NCBI RefSeq assembly: GCF_022376445.1
Contig: NW_025955000.1
Coordinates: 124,001-188,000 of the forward strand
DNA length: 64,000 nucleotides
DNA from: Fomitopsis serialis
Lineage: Eukaryota > Basidiomycota > Agaricomycetes > Polyporales > Fomitopsidaceae
Direction: 5' to 3'
The notes beneath the pieces were generated by a model. It did no database searches. It was not told the origin of the DNA and saw only the letters and a list, made by a program, of their open reading frames with translations. Positions within the stretch are counted from its first letter, which is position 1. Each line of letters begins with the position of its first letter. Positions 1-10,859 of this stretch are shown here, in pieces. A program made the translations under genes and the position numbers.

Positions 1-1383
1 ATAGACAGGTGGCAACGTCAGCGACTCCAGGTCGGCGCAGTGTTGCGCAGCGAAGCTGAGGGCATGCAACGAAGGTCGAACGGAAGACGGGCGGTGCCGC
101 AGCTTGAGCTCCCTGAGCTTCGGCCAGCTCTGGGTGATCTGACGGATGTCGTCGTCTGACGTGTCCAGGGCCCACGCGCCGAGTTCGATCTCGACCTTGC
201 GGAGGTTGCCAAGAGCGAGCAAGGGCTGGATGACGGCTATGACTGAGCGTGTCGGACGCGCAGAGGGTCGATTGGAAGTGGAGCCCGTTTTCCTCGAGCT
301 CACTACCAACGTGTGCAGGTGCGGCAGCGTCTCGGCCACCTTGGGCCACAGCGTAGCGGCGGTACGCGCGTCCTCCAGGTGCAAGTGAAGCGTTCCGAGT
401 CTAGGGAGAGCGACTGCGGCGAGGAATGAAGCGCAGGCAGCCGCTTCCGATTCATTGACCACCAACGTCTTTAGAGCCTTGAGCACGGGGCGCTCGCGCG
501 TCTCCGGAAGGCCATATAGTATCCGTACGGTGAGAGTCGTGAGGAAACGAACGCGGACGAGTTTGTTGATTAATTTCGTGTTCAGTTGCCAGAACCTTGA
601 TATGTCCAATGAACGGTCGACCGGGGATGACGACGGCGACGACGGAATCTTGGGGAACACGTTCTCGAAACATGGCATTCCCCGCAAAGCAAGGTGCCCC
701 AAACGCGGGGACGCGATATAGATACCGTTCAGCAGCATCTGCAGCGCATGGCGGGTCCGATCATCGGACTCATACCGGCGCTCGTAGGGGTTGTCCCGCA
801 TGAAGATGGAAAGCCAGCGCACGGATGGGTGGAGTAGAAAAAGCAGGGACGTGATGAGTGCTGAGTCCTGCGACCATTCGAGCACTTCGAGGTTTGGAAG
901 TATGGGCTGGCCCGCACTTTGGATAGAGAGATGGTGGTAGACTGTAGGGTCTACAGGAGCGCGTACCTCGGGGTCAAATTCCCAGGTCTGTGCTCGGCAG
1001 CAACGAACAAAGCGGGCGTAGTACTTAAACCGTTCCCATTCGTCCGCCTGTATGTTGCGATGTAGGACCTAAACAAGCAGTTCAGAATTCGACGCGAAAC
1101 AACCCTACGATCACGGTCAAAAAATATTCGCAGTACTCACGTAGACAGGCACCGTCTTTACACTGGATGACAGTAGCTTGACGAGTACCGCGAAAGTTGG
1201 TATCTCCCTCCACAGAACCCGCGAAGCAGGTTCACGGAAGTGCTTGCAGACACTGGCGGATCGAGCAAGAGAAACAGCGCAAATCCCTTCACGCTCTTGG
1301 TCCAAATTCTTCACGTCAGGCTTTAGCTGTTCGAAGACGTGCAGCAGAATTTCCGGCACGGACAATGCGCGACTGACGGACAT
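1..1383 (-). CDS. F-box/LRR protein, 3' end cut off by window edge
   Basis: Two exons are visible: 1383-1141 and 1068-1, joined in phase 0 across an intron with a GTGAGT donor and a TTTAG acceptor. The start ATG at 1383 is chosen by alignment with sister genes that begin M-S-x-x-R-A-L-S-V-P. Residues 1-60 form an F-box-like segment (ALSVPEILLHVFEQL, then an SARSASVC-type stretch and LWREIPTF). Exon 2 opens with the family signature DEWERFKYYARFVR and continues as irregular leucine-rich repeats, staying open to the window edge. Members of this family are thought to act as substrate-recognition subunits of SCF ubiquitin ligases. That role is inferred from family, and no substrate can be named. 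The reading frame is intact over everything visible. Confidence 0.85.
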
Positions 1384-2014
1384 ATCAGACACGTAGAAGA
1401 TGGTAGAACGCAGAACGAGTCGACAGTTCAACGTTCAACTTCCCCTAATTAATATTCATGTCGCACGGTAGCTAGTGGCGATTGGCGCTCGTCGGCAAAG
1501 CTCATGGATTGGCCATGACGAGACATAAAATCGTTTCAATTGCCGCAGGCTGGTATTAGGCGCATCCAGCGGCGCGGCATTTATGTACTGCAAGCTCGAA
1601 CTGGTCGTCGCTTCTAGTGACATGGGAGCGGTATCCAGGAAACGGCATGGGAATCGATGCTACCATTCACGACCGATATGCCATACAGCGTCATGTCCCA
1701 GACTCCGGCTCAGAGTCTGCCTCACATGTGCACTTCAAGTTGTACGACTTAAGTAGCTCCTGGGCATAGGCGTATGGTTGCTGCTTACACGGAATAGAAC
1801 AGTTCGCGCGGAAGCTAAGACCGCAAGCGAATACAGAAGGCAATACATACTACACTGAGATGTCACGGTCTGCTTTACGGATGCCCCGGACCCCGCTCCG
1901 TAACTTGACTGGCCTTCAATGGTGATGAGACGCCGTACATGAGGATTCGCGGAACATTTATACAGTGCAGCAACGGTCTCTTCCAAGAACCTGCTATAGC
2001 CCAGTAGCGACAAC
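1384..2014. other. Intergenic stretch with repeat remnants
   Basis: No gene is supported. Positions about 1740-1870 resemble part of the larger repeat at 4490-4620 on the same strand, sharing the stretch around TAAGACCGCA. Positions 1899-2014 match, in inverted orientation, the sequence directly downstream of the intact lectin (3220-3330). Confidence 0.5.
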
Positions 2015-2050
2015 TCAGGCGATCGTGATGTGGACCATAATAGTTACTAT
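2015..2050 (-). pseudogene. FB-lectin 3'-end relic (last codons only)
   Basis: Read on the minus strand, this short stretch encodes the final codons of the FB lectin (VHITIA then TGA). It is followed by about 110 bp nearly identical to the 3' flank of the intact lectin at 2794-3219. The rest of the copy is missing. The relic lies head-away from the intact gene, so the two form an inverted pair about 1.2 kb apart. Confidence 0.7.
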
Positions 2051-2554
2051 TCAGCGGCGTCACCATATTGACAGCCCGTGTCAGAGGGAGGCAGGGGCTT
2101 TCCGTTGTACCTCATGCCAGCACCTGTTCGCTTCATAGTCGAGCTGACCTCCTCTTCTTCGAGAAGAAATGCACTCGGCACACGGCCTGTCAACATAAGG
2201 TTCCCGTCCACGGCCCTTCTGGTCTGCGATGTACTCTCATGACTCGATGCAATTCATCTACATCCTCGACGAGACGACTGAGAACAAGCAGCGAAGCTGC
2301 TATGTCTACTGAGAAGAAAGGGCCCGTAACGTACGTGTTCAACTACCGTACCCGTCAGGCTGATTGTCGACGTAAATTTAGTACATCTAATACAGGTACA
2401 CGCGACCGTCTTGTGTTCAATCGGAGGATGTTCTCCTCCGTGCTCTTCCCATCTTCCGTCCGAGTTACCGTCAGTACGGTAGGTAGTCGCGGCCACTGCT
2501 CTGTCTGGGCATATGTCCGGAGACGCCAGCACCGACAGTGACTCTGCGAACATC

Positions 2555-2561
2555 TATATAA
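2555..2561 (+). promoter_or_regulatory. TATA box of lectin gene
   Basis: TATATAA lies about 235 bp upstream of the lectin ATG. Two plausible 5'UTR introns sit between: about 2613-2674 (GTAAGC donor) and about 2727-2787 (GTGAGC donor, CTAAC branch-like site, CGCAG acceptor). They would bring the cap site close to the start codon. Confidence 0.5.
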
Positions 2562-2793
2562 CGCCGCCTCAGCATTGTGTTGGACCCCAGTGAAGAGTCC
2601 CTCCGCCTCCTCGGTAAGCACGACAACAACGGGATGCTTGCGTACTCAACTCACAACTCACCGTAGCTACACTCTCAGCCAAGTGCATTCGACCTGTTCA
2701 TCGCAACCGGATCAACCAACGCAATAGGTGAGCACCAGCCTTGAACACCGAACCGACCACCCGGTACTAACAGTGCCGCATGTCGCAGCCACG

Positions 2794-3219
2794 ATGACCT
2801 ACACCATCCACGTCCGCATCATCAACGCGAGCCCCAAGGACTTCGCTGTCGTCGAGCAGACCGTGTGGTACTACGCCGACGGCGGCGTCTGGACCTATGC
2901 CGACGACATCCGCACGCTGACGATGAACGGCAGCGGCACGTCGGGCGTGCTGCGCTTCCGCGGCTCGGATGGCGAGGAGTTCCTCGTCCCGCTCGGGGTG
3001 CACAACTACAAGCGGTGGTGCGACATCGTCCCGGACCTCGCGCCGGGAGACACGGCGATGAAGGTCCAGCCCGAGTACTACAACAGCGGCGCGCGCGGGG
3101 AGATGCTCTGGAAGCAGCTGGAGGAGATCTCGAAGAAGAGCGCGAAGGGCACCCAGATCGACGTGAAGTACACGTCCGAGAAGGACACGGTGTTCACCGT
3201 CCACATCACGATCGCCTAG
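2794..3219 (+). CDS. Fungal fruit-body lectin (ABL/XCL type)
   Basis: This intronless 141-residue coding region matches the fungal fruit-body lectin family (Pfam FB_lectin) over its whole usual length of about 140-145 residues. Visible family hallmarks are the opening MTYTIHVRI strand, W25 and W33 around an ADGG turn, the NGSGTSGVLRF segment (residues 45-55), HNYKRWCD (70-77) and a C-terminal VKYTSEKDTVFTVHI strand. Related lectins from Agaricus and Xerocomus have an actinoporin-like fold, bind the Gal-beta1,3-GalNAc core and chitin-type GlcNAc ends, and are cytosolic defence proteins against nematodes and insects. No signal peptide is present, in keeping with that. The start ATG at 2794 follows a plausible 5'UTR intron. 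A second intact copy, a deleted copy and a 3' relic occur in the same window. Confidence 0.93.
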   Translation: MTYTIHVRIINASPKDFAVVEQTVWYYADGGVWTYADDIRTLTMNGSGTSGVLRFRGSDGEEFLVPLGVHNYKRWCDIVPDLAPGDTAMKVQPEYYNSGARGEMLWKQLEEISKKSAKGTQIDVKYTSEKDTVFTVHITIA

Positions 3220-3299
3220 TTGTCGCTACTGGGCTATAGCAGGTTGTTGGAAAAGACCGTTGCTGCACTGTATAAATGTTGTTCGAGTCCTCATGTACG

Positions 3300-4900
3300 G
3301 TGTCTCATCACCAAAGTTGAATGCCAGTGAATTTACAGAGCGGAGCATACTGCACAGTTTACTATCGGACACATGAGCCGTCGCAAAGACGTACGTCCTG
3401 TTCATAAGTTCCTCCCGAAATAATCGTGAACGGCCGCAATCCTTGCTATGTACGGGTGCATCAACTAAGTACGGAATCATCGATCTCGACGGTCACGCAC
3501 GACAGTTTCCGAGTCCCACCTCCGCCGTTCGCTTCCTCGCATCGCAATGCTTTGTGACCCGCTGCAACGCAAATCAATGATGCAGTGCAAATGGACGAAC
3601 GCGACGCGACACGGGAACGGTGAAGCGAAGCGACCATCAGTGGTGAAGTGGATGAGCCTTCCAGATAACGAGGTGTCGGGTCAGGTACCGTAGACGAGGC
3701 AGCCGTGGCGGCGCGGAACGAGCAGAGACGAGCGGGCAAGGGGCGGGGGCGTGTGCCAGTGTTTGCCGCGGTAACGTCCTTCGGTGCCATCCCAACACTC
3801 TAAGCGTGCAGACACGACGGAGAAAAGGCGGGTGTATGTGGAGAGGCGAAATGTGCATGCAGGTGGACGTGAACGTGTCGTGGGACTGGATCATTGTGTA
3901 AGGAACAGTGCGATGCTAGAGATGGCCAGTCAGGAACACGGTCATCTACCCACAAGACGAACATACTCACCGGCTAGTGCATTTGCTGTCGGGAAAGGCT
4001 GAGGTGAATGGAGTAGGCGGAGTGAGAGCATTTAGAACAATCTAAAATATCGCATGCTGAGTGGTGTCGGAAACACAGACATGATCCACTCGAACTGCAA
4101 CATTGCACGGCACAGCAGTATCTTCGACGTGAGACTAAAATTGCAGCCGTCAGTTTGAACGCTTCAATACGGGACACGGGTGAGACTGCTAGCCTCGAAA
4201 CGTTGTAGGACTAACAACAGAGTCGGAGGAAGCAGAGACGTGCTATCGCAAGCTCTGGACATGGATGAACAGATACCGACCTTCCTACAGATAAAACATA
4301 GAATGAGCAGATGATCGCAGACAGGACTGATAGACTAACCTGTGCGTGCGGTCAGACCATGGCATCGCGAACTCTCGCCCAGCATTGGAAGCTGCCGTGA
4401 CATGGCCAGTACTTCAGCCAATCCAATGAACCTGGTTCCCGCACATTCCGTCCATGAGCTCGCAGTGGCAGGTCCGAGTCGCGAGGTCACAGAACTTCGA
4501 ACTAGTCACTAGGCCGTATGACTCCCGGGCACCGGCGTACATTTACTGCTACATAACACAGAACAAGTCGCGAAAGGTAAGACCGCAGGCGGATAGAGAA
4601 TGCGATACTACACGGCCATCGCTGCCTGCGATAGCCTGCTGTGGCGGCTGTAGTAGCGTTCACGCCGATCTGGACATTTCGCGTTGCCCGTGCGGCACCT
4701 GGATGGATGGAGTTCTCGCTGTGAATCAGTCATGAAGACACCACGACCGGCTCACCGATCCCATCCCACGCTAACGCCATGACTCGTCCCTCTTTACCAG
4801 TATTCAAGCCTCAAGGCCTCAAGTCCCACCTAGGCATGACCAATTATCGACCCAGTTTCGACGCACCCGCTTCGTGGGAGCGCGGTTAGCCTCACGACTT
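3300..4900 (+). repeat. Long degenerate dispersed repeat, copy 1
   Basis: Sequence here recurs, diverged but colinear, on the opposite strand at about 22830-23960. Matched landmarks include a CATGATCCA...TTGCACGGCACAGC segment (4080-4115 against 23620-23580), AACGTTGTAGGAC (4200), a GATGAAC...CCTTCCTACAG block (4263-4290 against 23433-23405) and TAAGACCGCA (4578). The first part (3370-3540) also recurs near 30190-30380, and 4490-4620 recurs near 1740-1870. No terminal repeats, target-site duplications or transposase frame can be seen. It may be a duplicated gene neighbourhood or a non-autonomous element. Confidence 0.5.
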
Positions 4901-6636
4901 CCGAAGCCAACAGTTCCACGCCACCAAGTGTGAATCCGGGCGGTGCAATGGGTATACCGGTATGCGAGACATGTTGGTTCCCGTGCGTTCATGATAACTC
5001 GGGCTCGAAGTCACGGTGGAGGTGCGGATACATACCGGTAACCAGAGGCAGTCAACCTGAGGGATTCATCGATGAGGCCAGGCAATCGTCCGCGTCGCTC
5101 CAACGAGCAGTTCAAGCAAAAGTGGATTTGGAGGAAAGCTTGTAGCGTTCGGCAGCAGCCTGTAGGCCTTAGGTGTGCACGTGCGCCGAGCTAGCCCGTA
5201 TCCGAATCGTCCTCTCCTCAGACGGCATCGCCAAAAGCTAACCCGGCCTATAAGGCCATACAAGACCCTTATAAGCGACGGAATCAATGTAAGGCCTCGC
5301 AATAATTGTACATACCCTTACACCCCAATATGTGGGTTGCTCGGTTTGACAATACGTACCAGCAGTGTAAGGGTGTGCCGGACTGACAGCATGATATCAT
5401 AGCATATAAGGGTGCCCCAGCCCGGGTACATCTTCTAATGATATACGGTATGTTCAAGTTGGTTTACGACGATAATATTACAGGTCATACATCGCCGCTT
5501 TCGGGGTGCTAGTAACACTAGCAGGAACGATGTTCACAGGCTCGCTACAGATTTGGGCCTCATAACTGATGTATTCGGCACTATATCGACACACTACAGT
5601 ATACTAGCTATTTATGTATAACCTGGACTTGTAAGGATACAGTCATTCGATGGTTTGGTGTGACTGTCAGTTCGCCTGTCAGCGCTTCGGTATGGCAGAG
5701 GGTTCAAGTCGATACAAACCTCACGGGCTTCAACGTTCAACGTCCACACACCCTTAGTGACTACGTAGTAGCACCTATACGTGGTCACTGAATTCGGAAG
5801 CTGCGTCGCTGTCGGAAACTCATGAGTGCCAGCTTCAGTCCGAACACACAGATATACGTACCGCCTTTGAACTGATAGCGCAGTCCGAGGTTCAATGAGG
5901 CTCGGACTCGGAGTCGAAGAGCAGCGAGGCGTCCTCTGCTCTATCTTGCGCATTGGTGGGCCTCCCTTTATGTGCGCCGGCCCCATGATGCTCTCGGGGT
6001 CCCTGTTGGAGCGAGGCGCTGGTACGAAGCTGGAGCTCAAGTATCAGTGGAGTATTGCGTTGCCCGCTGGGGCACTGTTACGTCGCGAACCTTCGCGAGC
6101 ACCGGACGAAGCAACGGTAGCTCCACGGCCACACTGACTGCAGCCGAAATCTCCGCCGTTCGCTGCGCTGCGAAGTCCTCCCAGTGTGTCGCCCAACTTG
6201 AGGTGGAAAAAGACAAGCTCTTCGACCCGGAATGCGAACTCAAGTTCATGGAGGCTGTTGCGGGTACCATTAGTACTATATACACACTTTCCAAGAGACC
6301 AATTCCGAACATTCTTACGCGCGTCGTATCCGTCAACATGTCTCTGCTGGTATACAACTTGAAGGAAACTAGCATACAGTCGCACAGATTATAAGCAGTA
6401 TATATATACGCACCGATTGTCTGACTTCTTGTATACAGCAGGAATAACGGGAGACGTCTTACATGGTCAGCCAAGTATTGTGAGACCTTGTAAGTGCATT
6501 ATATTCCTCTTACATTGCTTACGCAACGTGCCACATATTGGCAAGTGGCGCAAGGGCATACCGCATTTTTCCGCTTTTGCTGATGCACTCAGAGTCCTCT
6601 TCTTTCGACTCTGTAGCCAGATTGAGCGGGTCCGCA
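4901..6636. other. No gene recognised
   Basis: Open frames here are short and overlap on both strands without family resemblance. The stretch 5160-5620 is AT-richer, with several CCCTTA/TAAGGG-containing words, but they are not in a tandem array. The last 300 bp would hold the promoter and leader of the F-box gene that starts at 6637. Confidence 0.4.
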
Positions 6637-8244
6637 ATGTCTGCCAAACGGGCTTTGTCCGTACCCGACATCTTGCTGTATGTCTTCGAGCAGCTGCAGC
6701 CCCAGGCGAAGCCGATGTCCGATCTTCACCCGGCGGCAGGCTTACACATAGACCCCACTGCCAACGGGTTTGCTGCTGCAGCCCTCGCCCGCTCTGCGCG
6801 TGTCTGCAAAGACTTTCAAGAACCGGCGTTGTCTATCTTATGGAGGGACATACCGTCGTTCGTAGTACTGCTCGGACTTCTGCCCCGGGTCAAACAAGCG
6901 ATATGGGAACACACCGGTCGTTCTGTCTACGCCAATGTGAGTACTGTGCTTGTTGCTCTGCAAAGTGTTGGCCATGAATGTTGCTGACCGGCCGCACACT
7001 ACATACTGCAGTACGGCATAGAACCGAATGAGTGGGTGCGATTTCAGTATTACGCTCGCTTCGTCCACCGCTGTCGCATGCTATCCGTGTCTAGAGTCGA
7101 GCGCGGCAGTTGGCAATTTACCCCGATCAATCCCGAAATCTACCGTACGCTGTTCCAACATAACAACAGCCAGCCAATTCTCCCTTGTCTAGAAGAACTA
7201 GAGTGGTTGCAGACATTGACTATCGCGTCCCTGCACACTGTCCTCACACCATCCCTACGCCGGCTCGCCGTCTATCTGCAATGGGAAACTTTCGGTCTAG
7301 ATAGCAGTGCGCGCCGAAGAGTCGTGGTCGATGTCCTCTCTGCATCGCCCCGTCTGGAACACCTTGCTCTGTTGGGAGCTTGGAATTTTAACTTCCTGGG
7401 AGTGACATCCGAGTCGTTCTCATTCGAAACCGGCACACTTCAATCATTAGACCTCTCCGGATGCGGGGAGTTGAGCTCACAAGTGATCCTCCAACTCACC
7501 GACTCCAGTCTTCCTGCCCTGACAGCCTTGCGCATCTGCGTACTCGACCACCTCGAGGCATTTGTCCAGCCGCCTGCATTCCGTAATCTCAACACATTGT
7601 CAATGACTGGATACGCGGAAGATTTGGCATCATTCTTAGCAATCGCCAATCTCCCTGTCCTGTCCCAGGCTCATTTGCACCTCAACGACCGGGGGGATAC
7701 AGGCACAGCGTTCAGCACTCTCAGTGGTGCTCTCAGTAGCGCTATACTACCGAACCTGCGTCAGCTCGCAGTGCGCAGCACTATGCAACCAGGGCACATG
7801 ATGCGTACTGCTGTCTTCCCGGACCGATCATTACTGGCCGTCATTCGACCCATTCTTTCCCTCACCGAGCTACGTGGGGTCTCCCTCGACTTCGGAACCT
7901 TCGACGCATGGGACGATGACATCCGCCAGATCACGCAGAGCTGGCGGAAGCTCAGAACGCTGGAGCTGTGCTCCTGCGCGACCGGGGCATGGTCTCCGAA
8001 CCAATTCTCGCTGCACGCCCTCGTGCACGTCGCGCGGAATTGCCCTGATCTCCAGTCGCTCAAGTTGCGACCCCTCCGCCATGACGACGACGTTCTCCAG
8101 CCCGCTATTGGTGACACAGCTGCTCGTCCACACGGGCTCCAGGCGCTTCACACGTATAGGTGGCAGGTCCGGCCAACAAAAGAGGATGTTGTTAGCTTCA
8201 CTCGGTCATTGTTCCCGAATGCAGATCTTCTAGATACTATCTGA
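6637..8244 (+). CDS. F-box/LRR protein, intact (subfamily A)
   Basis: Exons 6637-6936 and 7012-8244 join in phase 0 across a 75-bp intron (GTGAGT donor, CTGCAG acceptor) and give about 510 residues. The F-box is near the N terminus (ALSVPDILLYVFEQLQP), followed by ALARSARVCKDFQEPAL and LWRDIPSF. Exon 2 begins with the shared NEWVRFQYYARFVHRC signature and runs through irregular leucine-rich repeats (LQSLDLSGCGELSSQ, LRQLAVRS, LRTLELCS, LQSLKLRPL) to a short C-terminal cap. The intron sits exactly at the F-box/LRR boundary, as in every sister gene of the window. The family role is SCF substrate recognition, with target unknown. The decayed minus-strand copy at 20614-22198 is the closest relative here. 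Confidence 0.88.
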
Positions 8245-9759
8245 GCTCTGTTCTGTGTCCGAGTCGTACCTAACATGATAATGTCCAGACGAAGTCAAAA
8301 TGATGCATTTGTAGAGGTCAATCTGAAGGCCTGATACCCGACCGCGACTGCTAGACGAATATTAACCATCCGAGGTACACAGACTTGCGGTTGAAGCGCA
8401 CCATGGCAAGGCGGCGGCAGGAGGCTGTTGGCCGAATAACACCATGTCCCTTGTTATGTGTCCTCCCATACGACTTCGGACGGGATAAGTCGACTCGGTG
8501 GTCGAGGGTATGGAAGTCATGATTTGAAATGCGAGGCGAACGAGGTGAGCCCAGCAAAATTGACAGTCGGAAACACTAAAAGATAATCAGTAAGCGGGTG
8601 CTAAGACGCACAGAAACACCAGAGAACGCACGCCACTGTCGAGTAACTTGTCTCCCTCCAACGGTATACGAGACTAAGACCCAGAGCGGTCAAGGCGGAG
8701 ACCGTGACGGCCCATCTCCGAATCCAGATGCGTAGGCGGATACTACTCACCGTTACGCCTAGTTGACGCATGCGGCCGCAACACCGGTATGCTGAACGAT
8801 CACGCTCCGAGCGGAGAGGCCAAGCTGGAAGAAATCAACAGCGGAAATCCTGGAATACTAGCTCAGAAAATAAACTTTGGGAGCAGCGAGTCCGAGAAAC
8901 TGAATGACATACCACATACGCTCGATACAAAGACAACAATTTGCACAACCATGCCGATGCTAGGGCCACTGACTTAATGAATGAGTCAAAGGAGTCCAAG
9001 GTCCGCCGTCAATTGCAAGTGCAATCAATTGCCGCCCATTGGGGTAAATCGTCGTGTGACCAACTGAGATGATGATGATGATGAGCTCAGCATTTATTAA
9101 CCGCAACAAGCAAACAATCGTGCTAAGACGCGGCGGACGCCGGCCTGTACAAATGTGGGCGTTAAAACGCGCCACCCAGACCTGCGCCCCGTTCGAGGTG
9201 GTATAGTAGTCTATAGACGTGATGTGTGTATAGTAATGGGCAGGCAATCTAATCGGGTTGTGAGACGGGGTCTAATGGTGTGGTCTGAGGTCGGGACGTA
9301 ACGCGCATGGTAATAAAGATAGAGAATAATGAAGAAGCGAGAAATGAGGGGAAAGCATACGGTCCATATCTCGGCACTCCGGTGTCTTTCTCCTAGGGGC
9401 GCAAGCCGGGATTGCCCCCCTAGTGCACGAGGTGTCGATGGTGGTGTTGGGTAGGGTGTGGGGACGGTACTTCGCCGTGCAGCTAGTACCGTTTACTAGT
9501 CTTCGTCGCCCTCGTCGTTCTCCGCCTCTCCTCCGTCTTTGTGACCAACTGAGAGTAGAAGGAGCCGGGCATTGAATATTGAGAGCAATGAACGTCGACA
9601 TCGAGGGCACGAAGTCGGAAGCGCCGACTCGGTCCGCGAGTCTCGCATCACGTGCTAATCTAGATAACAATCATACCGACCACCGGCACCCGGGGCCACA
9701 CTCACCCCAAATTTGCAGCCGGAACCATCTCGCCGGACTCTCGGCTTCCTCTGTCTTAT
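8245..9759. other. No gene recognised
   Basis: No frame shows family resemblance or consistent splicing. A short GATGATGATGATGATG microsatellite lies near 9069-9083. The stretch ends directly at a tRNA gene. Confidence 0.4.
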
Positions 9760-9831
9760 GGCGGGCTGGCGTAATGGCAACGCGTTAGTTTCCGGAGCTA
9801 AAGATTCTGGGTTCGAGCCCCAGGCTCGTCG
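9760..9831 (+). tRNA. tRNA-Arg (anticodon CCG)
   Basis: The 72 bases fold as a complete cloverleaf without intron: acceptor GGCGGGC with GCTCGTC (two G-U pairs), D stem GCGT/ACGC with GG in the loop, anticodon stem TTAGT/GCTAA around loop TTCCGGA, and T stem CTGGG/CCCAG around TTCGAGC. The discriminator base is G. The anticodon CCG at 9792-9794 reads CGG arginine codons. Internal A-box and B-box promoter elements lie in the D and T arms. The nearest run of five T's is about 50 bases downstream. Confidence 0.9.
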
Positions 9832-10436
9832 TGAATCGTGCTTCGTGGAATGTGATTGAGGCGACGGAAGGTGGGAGGCCTTCGTTTTTGTTGCGGTTCC
9901 ATGGGGAGTGGTCCTGCATACAGACAGGGACCGAGTGTTCGAAGTGAGAAGCGGAAAAGAGCGCATCAGACCCTGACACGCGATGTCGATCTCCAGCAGT
10001 GGTGGCCGTTTGCGTGATACGTGACGGGGTCTACCAAGCTTGCAAAGGCCTACACACTACCACACGAGTGTTCGTGCAGACGTTGTAGTAGCATCCCAGA
10101 CCGATTACGAACTGAGTGGACTCGGCTGTGGACAACTCCTCAGGAGGCGCCACACCGAGGCAGACGCAATACGATAGGCTACACCGACAATATACATAGC
10201 GAGTGTGGTACATTCTCGACAAACGCGAGAATAAGTTAGAGTCCAAGTGAGACAAATGGGTCAGACGGTATGCCCAGGCAAGTTAAGCACGCCACAAACG
10301 CAGCGATAGATATGGTGAGGCAGACCCTCTCTCCCGGGAGTCGACTCGAAAGTACGAGCCGCAATGGGGATCCCAATGCGGTGGCCCGCCACACGCGCGG
10401 TATGCGCGTGGGTCTGCACGTTCGCGCGTCCGCGGT
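9832..10436. other. Intergenic, no gene seen
   Basis: Only overlapping short frames without family resemblance occur between the tRNA and the 3' end of the small secreted-protein gene on the minus strand. Confidence 0.4.
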
Positions 10437-10648
10437 TTAGTGGCGCCTCCTACGGCGCTCTTCGTCGACGAAAGCACGGTCGAACAGCCCGTCGACGCTC
10501 CTAGCACGCAAGGAACAATTGTCAGTTCGGAGAATGGGATCAGACTGGAGGACGAGAGCGGATTCACTCACACGCCGAGCGGGGCGGAGAATGCGGGCAT
10601 CGCTGCGACGGCGGCGGCGATGACAGACAGGATGGCCCTAGCATGCAT
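10437..10648 (-). CDS. Very small secreted protein, Arg-rich C terminus
   Basis: Two exons, 10648-10572 and 10500-10437, join across a 71-bp phase-2 intron (GTGAGT donor, GCTAG acceptor) and encode 46 residues. Exon 1 is almost exactly a signal peptide: an Ala/Val-rich core after MHARAIL with an AFSA-type cleavage site. Exon 2 gives a mature peptide of about 24 residues, VSVDGLFDRAFVDEE followed by five arginines and a final histidine. A plausible 5'UTR intron (10792-10728) precedes the ATG, and a CTTATAGG element lies near 10853. The same layout occurs at 16260, 25986 and 28450. Function is unknown. The polybasic end could be a processing site or a nucleic-acid or membrane-binding tail. The gene model is inferred from signals only. 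Confidence 0.55.
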
Positions 10649-10859
10649 GGTGGGGTGTGTGAGAGGGGAAGGAGTGGTGGTTTAGTTGGAAGAGCCGAAA
10701 AAAACGGTGCACGGCGACGAAAAAGGACTGCATGAAGACGGTTATCAGGATACTCGCATGCGCATACACATCAGGATGCGGTGGGACCGTACCTTGCGAG
10801 AAGTGGAGGAAGACAAGAGATGAAGATGAGACACGAGCACTGCACCTGCCCACCTATAA

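Noticed and set aside
2767..3239. Long open frames on the other strand and frame of the lectin (145 and 124 codons)
   Set aside because: GC-rich codon-bias shadows of the lectin: Arg/Val/Asp-rich composition, no domain, and the lectin frame is unambiguous.
5160..5760. Interstitial telomere-like repeats (CCCTTA/TAAGGG words)
   Set aside because: Only scattered single words in mixed orientation, not a tandem TTAGGG array.
9655..9979. Minus-strand frames across the tRNA-Arg gene
   Set aside because: They contain the GLEPRIF-type translation that any tRNA T-arm gives; the tRNA fold explains the sequence.
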